Assembly (NCBI GenBank): GCA_019347715.1
Contig: JAHWKU010000006.1
Location: forward strand, 51,179-115,178
Length of the DNA stretch: 64,000 nucleotides
Direction of reading: 5' to 3'
DNA from: Actinomycetota bacterium
Lineage (GTDB): Bacteria > Actinomycetota > CADDZG01 > JAHWKV01
Part shown: positions 17,149 through 24,784 of the stretch, piece after piece
How positions within the stretch are numbered: the first letter of the stretch is position 1
Layout of the letters: each line of letters begins with the position of its first letter
The notes under the pieces: generated by a model
Databases searched by the model: none
Told to the model about the DNA's origin: nothing
Seen by the model: only the letters and a program-made list of their open reading frames with translations
Program-made: the position numbers and the translations under genes

Positions 17149-17724
17149 TTATCCCCCGTCGCGAAACAGCCATTCGAGCGAAAGTGGTTCCGAAGCAAGA
17201 GCGGCAATGTCGGGAACCGCAGCTATGAAGGGCAGATTCCTATACCTTCCCTTGAAGTCGAGCCCGTACCCGATCAGGTAATCCTCGGTTTCGAATCCGA
17301 CATAGTCAGCTTCGAGGTCGACGATGCGTCTCACCGTCTTATCAACCAAGGTGCAAACCTTTATGGATGAGGGATTGCGCGTCTCAAGGCTCCGCAGCAG
17401 ATATGCAAGGGAAAGGCCCGTGTCCAATATGTCCTCTACGAGGACCACCTCTCTGCCTTCCAGAGGCTCTTCTAAGTCTTTGACGATTCGCACGACGCCG
17501 GTTTGGTCGCCTTTGTCCGCCTGGTAGGAAGAGATCGATATGAAGTCGATGTCTGGTTCAATCGTGAGGTGCCGGGCAAGGTCGGCAAGAAAGATCACCG
17601 ATCCCTTCAAAACAGATATCAGAAGAGGCCGCTTCCCTTGAAGGGAGGCTTCAAGTTCTCCAGCAAGGCTCCGCACTCTCTGGTCGATCTCGTTGCTCGT
17701 ATGGACGATTTCTGCGAGTGGCAT
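17149..17724 (-). CDS. hpt: Hypoxanthine phosphoribosyltransferase
   Basis: 191 residues, typical for bacterial HPRT. The PRPP-binding loop is VVLVEDILDTGLSL (residues ~94-107), the flexible loop ISSYQADKGDQTGVVRIV and the purine-contact DYLIGYGLDFKGRYRNLPFI are all present. It salvages hypoxanthine and guanine to IMP and GMP with PRPP in the cytoplasm. A strong GGAGGAAT directly before ATG 17724 supports the start. In most Actinomycetota hpt sits near ftsH and tilS; here it lies between the D,D-carboxypeptidase and the DUF151 gene. Confidence 0.95.
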   Translation of the reverse strand: MPLAEIVHTSNEIDQRVRSLAGELEASLQGKRPLLISVLKGSVIFLADLARHLTIEPDIDFISISSYQADKGDQTGVVRIVKDLEEPLEGREVVLVEDILDTGLSLAYLLRSLETRNPSSIKVCTLVDKTVRRIVDLEADYVGFETEDYLIGYGLDFKGRYRNLPFIAAVPDIAALASEPLSLEWLFRDGG

Positions 17725-17746
17725 ATTCCTCCGGCGGTTCCAGGGA

Positions 17747-18895
17747 TTATAAAAGTGAGGCGATTGCCCTCAGCGCCGGGGAGACCATTCCCCAGATCAG
17801 GGTAGCCGGCGTCGTAAGAGACCCCACCGAGCGCCGGCACGGGTCGCGAAGACAGATGAGGTCAACTTGAACGGTCATCGGCCCATCAGGCAGAGAAGCT
17901 CGAAGTTGCCTTTGATCCGGATCGAACACCACCTCTGGGGGCTCCGTGTCGGAAGGTATCAGGGCCCTCATCGATCGCTTGGCAACAACTAAAAAGCTGC
18001 GCCCGTCCCCATAAGTCGCGGTTCCCCACGGCTGGTTTGGAGAGGCAAGGTCGATACGCTCGAACGCCTCAAAGCCGTAATTGAGCAGAGCGGTGGATTC
18101 CGTTTCGGGGGCTTGGCTCGCGAGAACGACCGAGATCCTGGATTCCTGCCCTCTCGTGGCGCTCGCTACCAGAGCTCTTCCCGCCGCCATCGTCTGCCCC
18201 GTCTTCACCCCAGTCGCTCCTGGATAGAACTCCAATAGGCGATTTCGGTTTTCAAGCAACATCGGGGGCCTGCCGGCTCTGTTCAGTTCGTGGCGGGAAG
18301 TTGAAACGATCTCGGCGAAACGCGGTTCCTTCATGGCCGCCATGGCGATGACGGCCATGTCAATAGCGGTTGATTCGTGACCAGGCTCATCCAGGCCGTG
18401 GGGATTTCGAAATTGCGTGTCGGTGGCTCCGAGCGCGCGGACCTCCCGATTCATGTCGTCGACGAACGCCTCAATCGATCCCGAGACTTCTTCCGCCAGG
18501 GCAACGGCGGCATCGCTGGCGGATAGGAGCATCAGGCCATAGAGAAGCTCCCTTACCGTCAGTTGCTCCCCCGCCTTCAGTTCGAGTTCCGCGATCAGGG
18601 GATCCGCTGCCCCGATCTCCTCGGCTTGCCGCGACGCCGTCACAACTTCGTCAAGAGTCATCTTCTTCAGCACCACCAATGCGGTGACGATCTTGGTCGT
18701 GCTGGCGATAGCACGTGGTTGAGTGGCGTTCTTCTCCCACAGGACTTTTCCGTCGGCGGCATCGATGAGCACAGCACTCTCTGCCGTAACCTGCGGCTCA
18801 GAGGGCTGCGCTCCTGCGGGGCTGGCCGCGAAGCTCGCGAGTGTCAGAATCCAAAGGACGACCAGACAGAATGATTTAAGAGAGCGGATTCTCAG
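17747..18895 (-). CDS. D-alanyl-D-alanine carboxypeptidase (S11 family), probable CTG start
   Basis: About 382 residues if translation begins at CTG 18895. No in-frame ATG, GTG or TTG exists before a GTG at 18772, which would remove the signal peptide. From CTG the N-terminus is arginine-rich then hydrophobic (SFCLVVLWILTLASFA, then SPAGAQ), an excellent Sec signal. The CTG overlaps the MerR stop as CTGA. Catalytic motifs are SxxK in STTK (ASTTKIVTALVVL) and KTG in GVKTGQTMAAG; the SxN motif reads SAS (LLSASDAAVAL), lacking the usual Asn. A C-terminal hydrophobic tail could anchor it to the membrane outer face. It would trim peptidoglycan stem peptides, if the altered motif allows. Confidence 0.85.
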   Translation of the reverse strand: MRIRSLKSFCLVVLWILTLASFAASPAGAQPSEPQVTAESAVLIDAADGKVLWEKNATQPRAIASTTKIVTALVVLKKMTLDEVVTASRQAEEIGAADPLIAELELKAGEQLTVRELLYGLMLLSASDAAVALAEEVSGSIEAFVDDMNREVRALGATDTQFRNPHGLDEPGHESTAIDMAVIAMAAMKEPRFAEIVSTSRHELNRAGRPPMLLENRNRLLEFYPGATGVKTGQTMAAGRALVASATRGQESRISVVLASQAPETESTALLNYGFEAFERIDLASPNQPWGTATYGDGRSFLVVAKRSMRALIPSDTEPPEVVFDPDQRQLRASLPDGPMTVQVDLICLRDPCRRSVGSLTTPATLIWGMVSPALRAIASLL

Positions 18896-19593
18896 TTGCC
18901 CAGGTGCTCTCTCAAGCTGGCTCGAAGAAGGACGTCGCGCAGTCTCTTGGAGAGCTTGCCCAACTCTGTGAGCGACTGGATGACTGCCCTGCCCCCCTCC
19001 GTTTTCCCCCTTGGCACGACTACTTGCTCGAAAAGACCAGCTTCGCGATCGGCGAACGCACGGTACATCTTGAGATGGCGAGGTTCGATCCCGTATTTCC
19101 CGAAGTCTCTGGCTATTCTCGCCATCACCAGATCGTCCTCGTCGTAATAGATGTCGTCACCTGCAGTATGGGAGTCGATCAATCCGAACTCCTCCAGTTC
19201 CCTGATCTGAAGCTCATCGAGGCCGCTGGAAGACACGAGTTCGTCGAAGGAAAGGCTGAGTCCGGAGCTGGCCGTCCATTCAGGATCCTCCTGGGTCGCC
19301 TTCTCATCACTTTCCCCGTTGGGAGAAGGCTCCAGCTCCGATGGATCGAACTGTTCGAGCCGCTTGCGGATGACCTTCAGTGGGAGGAACTGATCGCGCT
19401 GCAATCTCAGGATGAAGCGGAGGCGGGCAATGTCATTGGGTGAGAACTTTCGATAGCCCGAAGCAGTTCGTTCGGGTTCGATCAATCCCTCGGTCTCGAG
19501 AAAACGAATCTTGGAGATGGATACGTCTGGAAACTCCTCCTTGAGAGCCTTCAGCACGTCGCCGATGGATGAGAAATCCTGCGTCTTGCTCAT
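18892..19593 (-). CDS. MerR family transcriptional regulator (Rv1828-like)
   Basis: 233 residues. The N-terminal winged helix covers residues ~8-80 (IGDVLKALKEEFPDVSISKI, RFLETEGLIEPERTASGYRKF, DIARLRFILRLQRDQFLPL). A charged linker with QEDPEWTASSG follows, and a larger C-terminal region contains DDIYYDEDDLVMARIARDFG and RHLKMYRAFADREAGLFEQV. This long form without metal cysteines, next to a GarA-like gene, matches Rv1828 of M. tuberculosis. The ATG overlaps the stop of the FHA gene (TAATG), and the stop overlaps the carboxypeptidase CTG start. Regulatory targets are not visible. Confidence 0.88.
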   Translation of the reverse strand: MSKTQDFSSIGDVLKALKEEFPDVSISKIRFLETEGLIEPERTASGYRKFSPNDIARLRFILRLQRDQFLPLKVIRKRLEQFDPSELEPSPNGESDEKATQEDPEWTASSGLSLSFDELVSSSGLDELQIRELEEFGLIDSHTAGDDIYYDEDDLVMARIARDFGKYGIEPRHLKMYRAFADREAGLFEQVVVPRGKTEGGRAVIQSLTELGKLSKRLRDVLLRASLREHLGN

Positions 19594-20066
19594 TAGCTCG
19601 TGGGACCGCCGGTGAAGAAAACCAGCCGGAACTTTCCTATCTGTATCTCATCGCCGTGAGCCAGGGGGGCCCCCTCGACCCTCTTGCGATTCACGAAGGT
19701 CCCGTTGAGACTGCCGAGGTCCTGGATGGAGAACGCCGATTCCGCCCGCTTGATCTCGGCATGCTTTCGGGAAACGGTGACGTCGTCGAGAAAGATGTCG
19801 CTCGAAGGGTGGCGCCCGCATATGGTGGAATCCTTGTCCAGGACGAACTTGGTTCCTGCCTCCGGCCCTTTCCTGACCATGATGATGGCCTTCCCCTCCT
19901 CGAGTTCATCGAGGGGCACTCCAAATTCCTCTTCGCCCTCGCCTTCAGATTCGACGACGAAGCTCACCGTCGTGTCAGAGGGGTCCTCGGAGTTGAGAGG
20001 CGCCCCGCATGTACTGCAGAAGTTGGCTCCCTCATGGTTTCTACGTCCGCACTTATTGCAGTACAC
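19593..20066 (-). CDS. Zinc-ribbon plus FHA domain protein, GarA-like
   Basis: 157 residues. The N-terminus is a zinc ribbon (MYCNKCGRRNHEGANFCSTC, two CxxC pairs). Then comes SDTTVSF within an acidic stretch, resembling the threonine phosphorylation motif ETTSVF of mycobacterial GarA. The FHA domain spans residues ~60-150 with the phosphothreonine-binding signature GRHPSSDIFLDDVTVSRKHA and DLGSLNGTFVNRKRV. GarA switches 2-oxoglutarate enzymes (KGD, GDH) according to Ser/Thr-kinase phosphorylation; the same role is likely but inferred. GTG start preceded by GGGAGG. It follows gcvH by 57 bp and overlaps the MerR gene by one base. No kinase gene is in the window. Confidence 0.9.
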   Translation of the reverse strand: MYCNKCGRRNHEGANFCSTCGAPLNSEDPSDTTVSFVVESEGEGEEEFGVPLDELEEGKAIIMVRKGPEAGTKFVLDKDSTICGRHPSSDIFLDDVTVSRKHAEIKRAESAFSIQDLGSLNGTFVNRKRVEGAPLAHGDEIQIGKFRLVFFTGGPTS

Positions 20067-20123
20067 ATTGCCTCCCGGTTAGGAGGTGACTCTAAAGCAC
20101 ACCTAGAGGGTTAGCAATAGCTT

Positions 20124-20531
20124 CTACCCGACTTCTTCGCCAGCTTCCTCAGTGAGGAACTGTTCATATTCTTCAGCGGTCATGAGACCGTCGAATTCGG
20201 TTGGGTCCGAAGGGTCGACCCCGATCAGCCACCCCTCACCATAAGGGTCCTGGTTAACCGCCTCCGGGGTCTCGACCACCTCGGAGTTCACCTCGGCCAC
20301 CTTTCCCGAAACCGGGGAGTAGATGTCGCTGACCGACTTAGTCGATTCCACCTCTCCCATCGGCTCGCCTGCAGAGACGTCGGCCCCCTGTTCAGGAAGC
20401 TGGAGGTAGACGATGTCTCCTAACTGATCCTGCGCGTAGTCGGTGATTCCTATCGTGATCCTTCCGTCGTCCTCGAGGCGGGCCCACTCGTGCTCTCTTG
20501 TGTATCGAAGATCTGAAGGCGTGTTCGGCAT
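20124..20531 (-). CDS. gcvH: Glycine cleavage system H protein
   Basis: 135 residues. The lipoyl domain carries the modified lysine in GEVESTKSVSDIYSP (residues ~58-72), flanked by YAQDQLGDIVYLQLPEQG and AVNQDPYGEGWLI, which are standard for GcvH. It shuttles the aminomethyl group between the P-protein and T-protein and, via dihydrolipoyl dehydrogenase encoded elsewhere, is reoxidised. GGGAGGACAG before ATG 20531 supports the start. It is separated from gcvT-gcvPA-gcvPB by seven genes on the same strand, so expression may still be linked in one long transcript. An acidic tail (EEAGEE) ends the protein. Confidence 0.96.
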   Translation of the reverse strand: MPNTPSDLRYTREHEWARLEDDGRITIGITDYAQDQLGDIVYLQLPEQGADVSAGEPMGEVESTKSVSDIYSPVSGKVAEVNSEVVETPEAVNQDPYGEGWLIGVDPSDPTEFDGLMTAEEYEQFLTEEAGEEVG

Positions 20532-20549
20532 CTGTCCTCCCGTTTTACT

Positions 20550-22322
20550 TCAGCTGGTCGGTTCGGCTGCTGGTGATGGCGACGGGCTTGGTTGCGGACC
20601 CGTGCCTCTTCGGATTATCCGCTTCCATGCCCGGTATCTCGAAATGAATTGGTCTGAATGAATCATTTCCCCGCCCTGGATTACCTTGCGGGTAACTGTA
20701 ATGTCGAATCCTGGATCTCCTTCCTCCACCACTACTTCCTGGCCCTGCGGGAGGGAAGGGTCGTCGATGTATTTCACCGGTGGGGGCTTTGGGTTGCGAC
20801 GGTCAGACGACGACGTTTCTACCACCCTCCCGGTCGAGGAAGAGTAGATGCTGACGGCGATTCCTTTTGTCGTCACGGCAGCCTTGACAAGGATTCCGTA
20901 CGGAGTGTCATTTCGAAATTTGAGGTCTTGATACCCGTAATTGACCGTTGCATCGAGTCCAAGCGGATATTTGGAGATGTAAAGGCTGTGGTTTGAGCGT
21001 TCACGAATATCAAGCCCTGCTCTCGATGCTGCGTTGAACAGTGTCGTTGCCACCTGACACACTCCCCCACCGATGCCGGGAACTAACTCCCCATCCACGA
21101 TTATTTGAGCCTCCTGGTAGCCCCTGTCTGGGGTGCGAGGCCCGGTTGTCCCATTTAGGGAGAATGTCTCGCCGGGCACAATGAGGGTTCCGTCGATGGC
21201 GTCGGCCATCAGGTCTATGTTTTTGACGCGAGGTGCATTCCTCGCGTCAAATGTCGTGCTGAACAACGAGACTCTTTCTTTGATGCCGAGATCCTCGGCC
21301 TGTTGGGTGGACAGTGCCGGTGGCTTCTCGACAGAGAGGAGCTGGATGGGTCCCGAAGCTCCGGATTGTGGGGCCATGATCGCGTCGGCTGCCGCTCGGG
21401 CATCTACCGTCCTTCCATTGCTGCTTGGCACGACTCGAACGTTTGCTCCAGATACCTTGAACGAGGCATCTTTGGCCGGAGCTATCAACGACGGAGCGAC
21501 TCTGGCCAGTTCCCTCTCGAGAGCTTTCGGATCGAGGTGGAGACGAAGCTCGGCCTGAGTTCCGTCTACCGCAGTTTCCACCCGGGTCCCCAGTGCGGCT
21601 GCGAGCCCTTGCCTGGGAAGAACCACCGTCTCTTCGGATCCCGGCAGCTTGAAAGTGAAATCCCCTGTCAGAAGCCTTTTGGCTTCGGCTTGAACCCGTT
21701 CCACCTGATCCTGCCCGATGTCGGGTCGCGAAGTTTCCACTGGAAGGGTAACCAGCCTGATCGCCTTGGCGGAAGCTGCGATCAGTTGTCTCTTCGCTTC
21801 CACCTGACGGAGCTCTACGCCGAGGGTTGGAGCCGTGGCCACGACTTCCGCTCCCTGAAGGGCCACCTCTCCGTTTGCCGCTTGCAAATCCACGTCTTTG
21901 GCGAGGGCTGCGATCGTCATATCGAGCTGCCCGCTATGCACGGAGACTGCCCAGGCCATATTCACCTCTTTCATCCCAAAGGTGTGCTGGAACCATTGCA
22001 GCGGCCCGCGACGTCCGGCGGCCAGCGCTCGTTTAACGGTTTCCTCGACGTCGAGCATGATGCCGAGCTCCGATGGGGTACGGCTCCACTGCCGATCTCC
22101 AACCTCCATCACGATTGGGCGCTCCTGCGCGATCCGCGCCGCAACCCCTAGCTTCTGAGCTAGCTCGGAAGCCGACATGCCGTCTACGGGTATGCCCCTT
22201 ACCCGAACCCCCTTCATCGCCCGGTTGTCTTGCGCGGCAGCCATGGTCCCGAGGGACGCCCCCGCGATTACGACAGCAAGAGTCGCTGCAATGGCGACCC
22301 TCTGGGAGTGAGAAATTCTCAA
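20550..22322 (-). CDS. VanW family protein with repeated peptidoglycan-binding-like domains and a G5 domain
   Basis: 590 residues from the TTG at 22322, which overlaps the pgsA-like stop as TTGA. A signal anchor follows (VAIAATLAVVIAGASLGTMA). Two YoaR-like domains span residues ~35-330 (GVRVRGIPVDGMSASELAQKL; GANVRVVPSSNGRTVDA). The VanW domain is at ~370-500, with TGPRTPDRGYQEAQIIVDGE, GIGGGVCQVATTLFNAASRA and LYISKYPLGLDATVNYGYQD. A G5-like module (GDPGFDITVTRKVI) and a proline/serine-rich tail close the protein. It is probably exported and tied to peptidoglycan; biochemical role unknown. An open frame to 22406 exists but would lie inside the upstream gene and lose the signal position. Confidence 0.88.
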   Translation of the reverse strand: MRISHSQRVAIAATLAVVIAGASLGTMAAAQDNRAMKGVRVRGIPVDGMSASELAQKLGVAARIAQERPIVMEVGDRQWSRTPSELGIMLDVEETVKRALAAGRRGPLQWFQHTFGMKEVNMAWAVSVHSGQLDMTIAALAKDVDLQAANGEVALQGAEVVATAPTLGVELRQVEAKRQLIAASAKAIRLVTLPVETSRPDIGQDQVERVQAEAKRLLTGDFTFKLPGSEETVVLPRQGLAAALGTRVETAVDGTQAELRLHLDPKALERELARVAPSLIAPAKDASFKVSGANVRVVPSSNGRTVDARAAADAIMAPQSGASGPIQLLSVEKPPALSTQQAEDLGIKERVSLFSTTFDARNAPRVKNIDLMADAIDGTLIVPGETFSLNGTTGPRTPDRGYQEAQIIVDGELVPGIGGGVCQVATTLFNAASRAGLDIRERSNHSLYISKYPLGLDATVNYGYQDLKFRNDTPYGILVKAAVTTKGIAVSIYSSSTGRVVETSSSDRRNPKPPPVKYIDDPSLPQGQEVVVEEGDPGFDITVTRKVIQGGEMIHSDQFISRYRAWKRIIRRGTGPQPSPSPSPAAEPTS

Positions 22323-22930
22323 ACCGCGGCCCTCGCTCGCACGAGTTTGCGGATCTCCACGACATACAGGATCCCCGCCACCCAATAGAGCCCGGCTCCG
22401 ATCCACAGCAGGACTATCGCCGCCACGCTAATCAACGGGTTCTGCAGGACCAGCGACGCCGCAGCCGTTCCAACCCCGAAATAGATGGCAGCCGTACCGG
22501 CTTTGCCGACGAAGTTGACCGGAATCCGAGGGTAGCCCCGGGCCTCCAGGATCGGGAAGGTCAAAGCTACCAGGGCGTCTCTGGCCAGGATTACCCAAGC
22601 CACAGCGATTGGAATGGTTCCCCTAAACAGGAAGGCAAGAAGTATTGCCACTATTGCGACCCGGTCCGCCACCGGATCGAGCACCTTGCCCAATACGCTC
22701 ACTTGGCCGGTCCTGCGGGCGACAAAGCCATCCACCCAGTCGGTGCTCCCAACTAAAACCAGAAGAGCAAAAGCAAGAGCATCGTTGGTGCGAGTTACGA
22801 ACAGCCAGAAGAAGATAGGGATCAATCCAAGACGCGCAAAACTGATCAAGTTGGGCACCGTGAGGACCCGCGTAGATACCTCGCCGTCCTCTTCGATCAC
22901 TGCAGTCTCCAGGGATAGGGAAGACCCCAA
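22319..22930 (-). CDS. CDP-alcohol phosphatidyltransferase (phosphatidylglycerophosphate synthase-like)
   Basis: 203 residues with five or six membrane helices. The catalytic motif D-x2-D-G-x2-A-R-x8-G-x3-D-x3-D is complete in DWVDGFVARRTGQVSVLGKV followed by LDPVADR. Such enzymes swap CMP of CDP-diacylglycerol for an alcohol, most often glycerol-3-phosphate, at the inner membrane. In M. tuberculosis pgsA2 lies a few genes from gcvH, which fits. The start used is the TTG at 22930 (TTG GGG TCT); a GTG further in is possible. It is divergent from the response regulator, with 68 bp between. Confidence 0.85.
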   Translation of the reverse strand: MGSSLSLETAVIEEDGEVSTRVLTVPNLISFARLGLIPIFFWLFVTRTNDALAFALLVLVGSTDWVDGFVARRTGQVSVLGKVLDPVADRVAIVAILLAFLFRGTIPIAVAWVILARDALVALTFPILEARGYPRIPVNFVGKAGTAAIYFGVGTAAASLVLQNPLISVAAIVLLWIGAGLYWVAGILYVVEIRKLVRARAAV

Positions 22931-22998
22931 AGGTAACGCATCTCTTCGTGCTGTCGAGAAGATTGCAGTCTCGGTCGTTCCAGGGGTAGTTTAGGGAC

Positions 22999-23415
22999 AT
23001 GGCAGACAAGCGGATCCTCGTGGTTGAAGATCATTCTTCTGTAAGGACCCTCTTTCGCGTGATCCTGGAGAGCGAGGGATACCGGGTTTCCGAAGCCGAA
23101 GACGGTGATACGGCCCTGGAGATGGTCGAGAGCCTTCGCCCACACTTGATCCTCCTGGATCTCATGATGCCGCGCCTTGACGGGGAAAGAGTCATTCAGG
23201 AACTGCAGGAAAAAACCGAATTGCGCTCTACTCCCGTCATCGTGGTCTCAGCCAAGGAAGAGGCCATGGACAGGGTGACAGAAGTGATTGGCCAGGAGAA
23301 TGTCTTCGGCAAGCCATTCGACGAAGAGCAAGTCATTGGCCGGGTAAAAGAGCTTATCGGTCCCGGCGGAAAGACATCCTCATCCCCATGGAAGGGGGAG
23401 ACGCGCCGGGGTTGA
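22999..23415 (+). CDS. Stand-alone response regulator receiver domain protein
   Basis: 138 residues, a single CheY-like receiver domain with no DNA-binding or enzymatic output. The acidic pocket is in ILVVEDHSSVR, the phospho-acceptor Asp in LILLDLMMPRLDGERV, the conserved Thr/Ser position in VIVVSAKEEA and the Lys in FGKPFDEEQV. A short basic tail follows. No histidine kinase lies nearby, so it is an orphan signalling module that may bind a partner protein when phosphorylated. ATG start at 22999; convergent with the TIGR02588 gene 14 bp downstream. Confidence 0.9.
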   Translation: MADKRILVVEDHSSVRTLFRVILESEGYRVSEAEDGDTALEMVESLRPHLILLDLMMPRLDGERVIQELQEKTELRSTPVIVVSAKEEAMDRVTEVIGQENVFGKPFDEEQVIGRVKELIGPGGKTSSSPWKGETRRG

Positions 23416-23428
23416 TCTCGGAAAGAAA

Positions 23429-23803
23429 CTAGTGTTCCGAATAACTAACGATCTTGGCCTCAGGATCGACACCTTCCGGAACCATAACGAACGCCTCCTC
23501 GACGTCGCCTTTGCTAACGAATCGAATATCTACCTCGACCGTCGCGTCGCCAGCGGTGACCTCGATTATTAGATCCTCGGCCGTCTTGCCTCCCTTATTT
23601 CTGACCACGATGTTGTGCACCCTCTCGCCGCTTATTTGCTTACCCGTATCGATGATGGTGACTTCCAGCTCAGCAGGTCCCGACCCTGAGGTGACTCCGT
23701 AGAAAGCGAGTCCTCCGACCACCACCACGATAGCCAGCAGCGATATGCCAAGGATCACCGGCTCGAATAAATTCCTTCCTTTCTTCTTCTTGCGAGGGGT
23801 CAC
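23429..23803 (-). CDS. TIGR02588-like single-pass membrane protein
   Basis: 124 residues: a lysine-rich start (TPRKKKKGRN), one transmembrane helix (VILGISLLAIVVVVGGLAFY) and a soluble beta-rich domain (AELEVTIIDTGKQISGERVH, then NIVVRNKGGKTAEDLIIEV). The gene is the usual partner of the TIGR02587 membrane protein and overlaps it by 4 nt. Both families are described only as conserved membrane proteins; a joint role at the membrane is inferred from constant pairing. The soluble part should face outside the cell. Confidence 0.8.
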   Translation of the reverse strand: MTPRKKKKGRNLFEPVILGISLLAIVVVVGGLAFYGVTSGSGPAELEVTIIDTGKQISGERVHNIVVRNKGGKTAEDLIIEVTAGDATVEVDIRFVSKGDVEEAFVMVPEGVDPEAKIVSYSEH

Positions 23804-24666
23804 AGAAGCGCCCTCCCGAGGGCGGCTCCCATGGCCGCAGGAAACCCGAGCACAAGCGTTGATGTGAAAAGGGTGACATCCAAACGATCGGTCTGGGCAA
23901 ACGAAATCAACAGCCCGCCCGCAACCAGCAGGGCTATCAAGTACACGAGAATCGTTTCGGCAACTGCCGCCATGGCGCTTCCCCGCGTTTCCAGTCTCAG
24001 ATCCTTTCCTCGGAACTCCGCGTAGAAGACGATGAGGTAAGAAAGAAGCAGAGACAGGATCACCAGACTGATCAAGTTGGGGACCTCGAGCTGGTAAGCC
24101 ATGAGGACCGGCTCTTCGGTTGGAGCGATGTTGAGGCTCAGTATCAGCGCTCCCCCAGCCCCAACGAGGAACTGTCCGCCGGCCGCTGCGATTCGGTCCG
24201 CCCCTTCACCACCGTCCGCTGGAGCAAGCGCATTTCCAAGCGCGAATCCGAGACTCACCGGCAAAGAACAAAGGGCAATCACGCCAAGAATATTTTCTGA
24301 GGCCATGTCCACCGTCACCCGTTCCAAAAGGAAGAGCAAACCCGCCGACAGAACAATGGACACCCCAAGCCCTTGGATCGCGTTAGCGAGCGGTCTTACC
24401 TCCTCGTCTTCGAAGCCAACGTAGCGAGAAAGTAGGAGGTTGAGAAAGAAGGAGACGATCAGTAGCGCCACGATGCCGAGGGGATTGATCGTCGCCCCAA
24501 GCATCCAAACCTCCTGCGTGTAGATGAGCGGGAGGCCGAGGATTACGCCTCCAGACACGCCGCGCATGAGTTCGGGGGGAGTCGTTCCGGAGCCTTCGGT
24601 AACTGCCACGGAGGGATTATGAACTCGAGCGAAGTTTCCTAAACCCAGCGGAGAGCTCAGGCCCAT
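23800..24666 (-). CDS. TIGR02587 family integral membrane protein (DUF2391-like)
   Basis: 288 residues, mostly hydrophobic with about seven to eight helices (for example INPLGIVALLIVSFFLNLLL, GLGVSIVLSAGLLFLLERV, TEEPVLMAYQLEVPNLISLV, AETILVYLIALLVAGGLLIS). The N-terminus contains SGGVILGLPLIYTQEVW, a recognisable family block. Function of this family is unassigned. It begins 21 bp downstream of the tRNA-Pro gene on the same strand and overlaps its TIGR02588 partner. ATG start at 24666. Confidence 0.82.
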   Translation of the reverse strand: MGLSSPLGLGNFARVHNPSVAVTEGSGTTPPELMRGVSGGVILGLPLIYTQEVWMLGATINPLGIVALLIVSFFLNLLLSRYVGFEDEEVRPLANAIQGLGVSIVLSAGLLFLLERVTVDMASENILGVIALCSLPVSLGFALGNALAPADGGEGADRIAAAGGQFLVGAGGALILSLNIAPTEEPVLMAYQLEVPNLISLVILSLLLSYLIVFYAEFRGKDLRLETRGSAMAAVAETILVYLIALLVAGGLLISFAQTDRLDVTLFTSTLVLGFPAAMGAALGRALL

Positions 24667-24686
24667 GCGAAAAGCGGCTTACTGTG

Positions 24687-24760
<74 letters not shown>

Positions 24761-24784
24761 TCGGCACAATCGTAACCGACAGGA

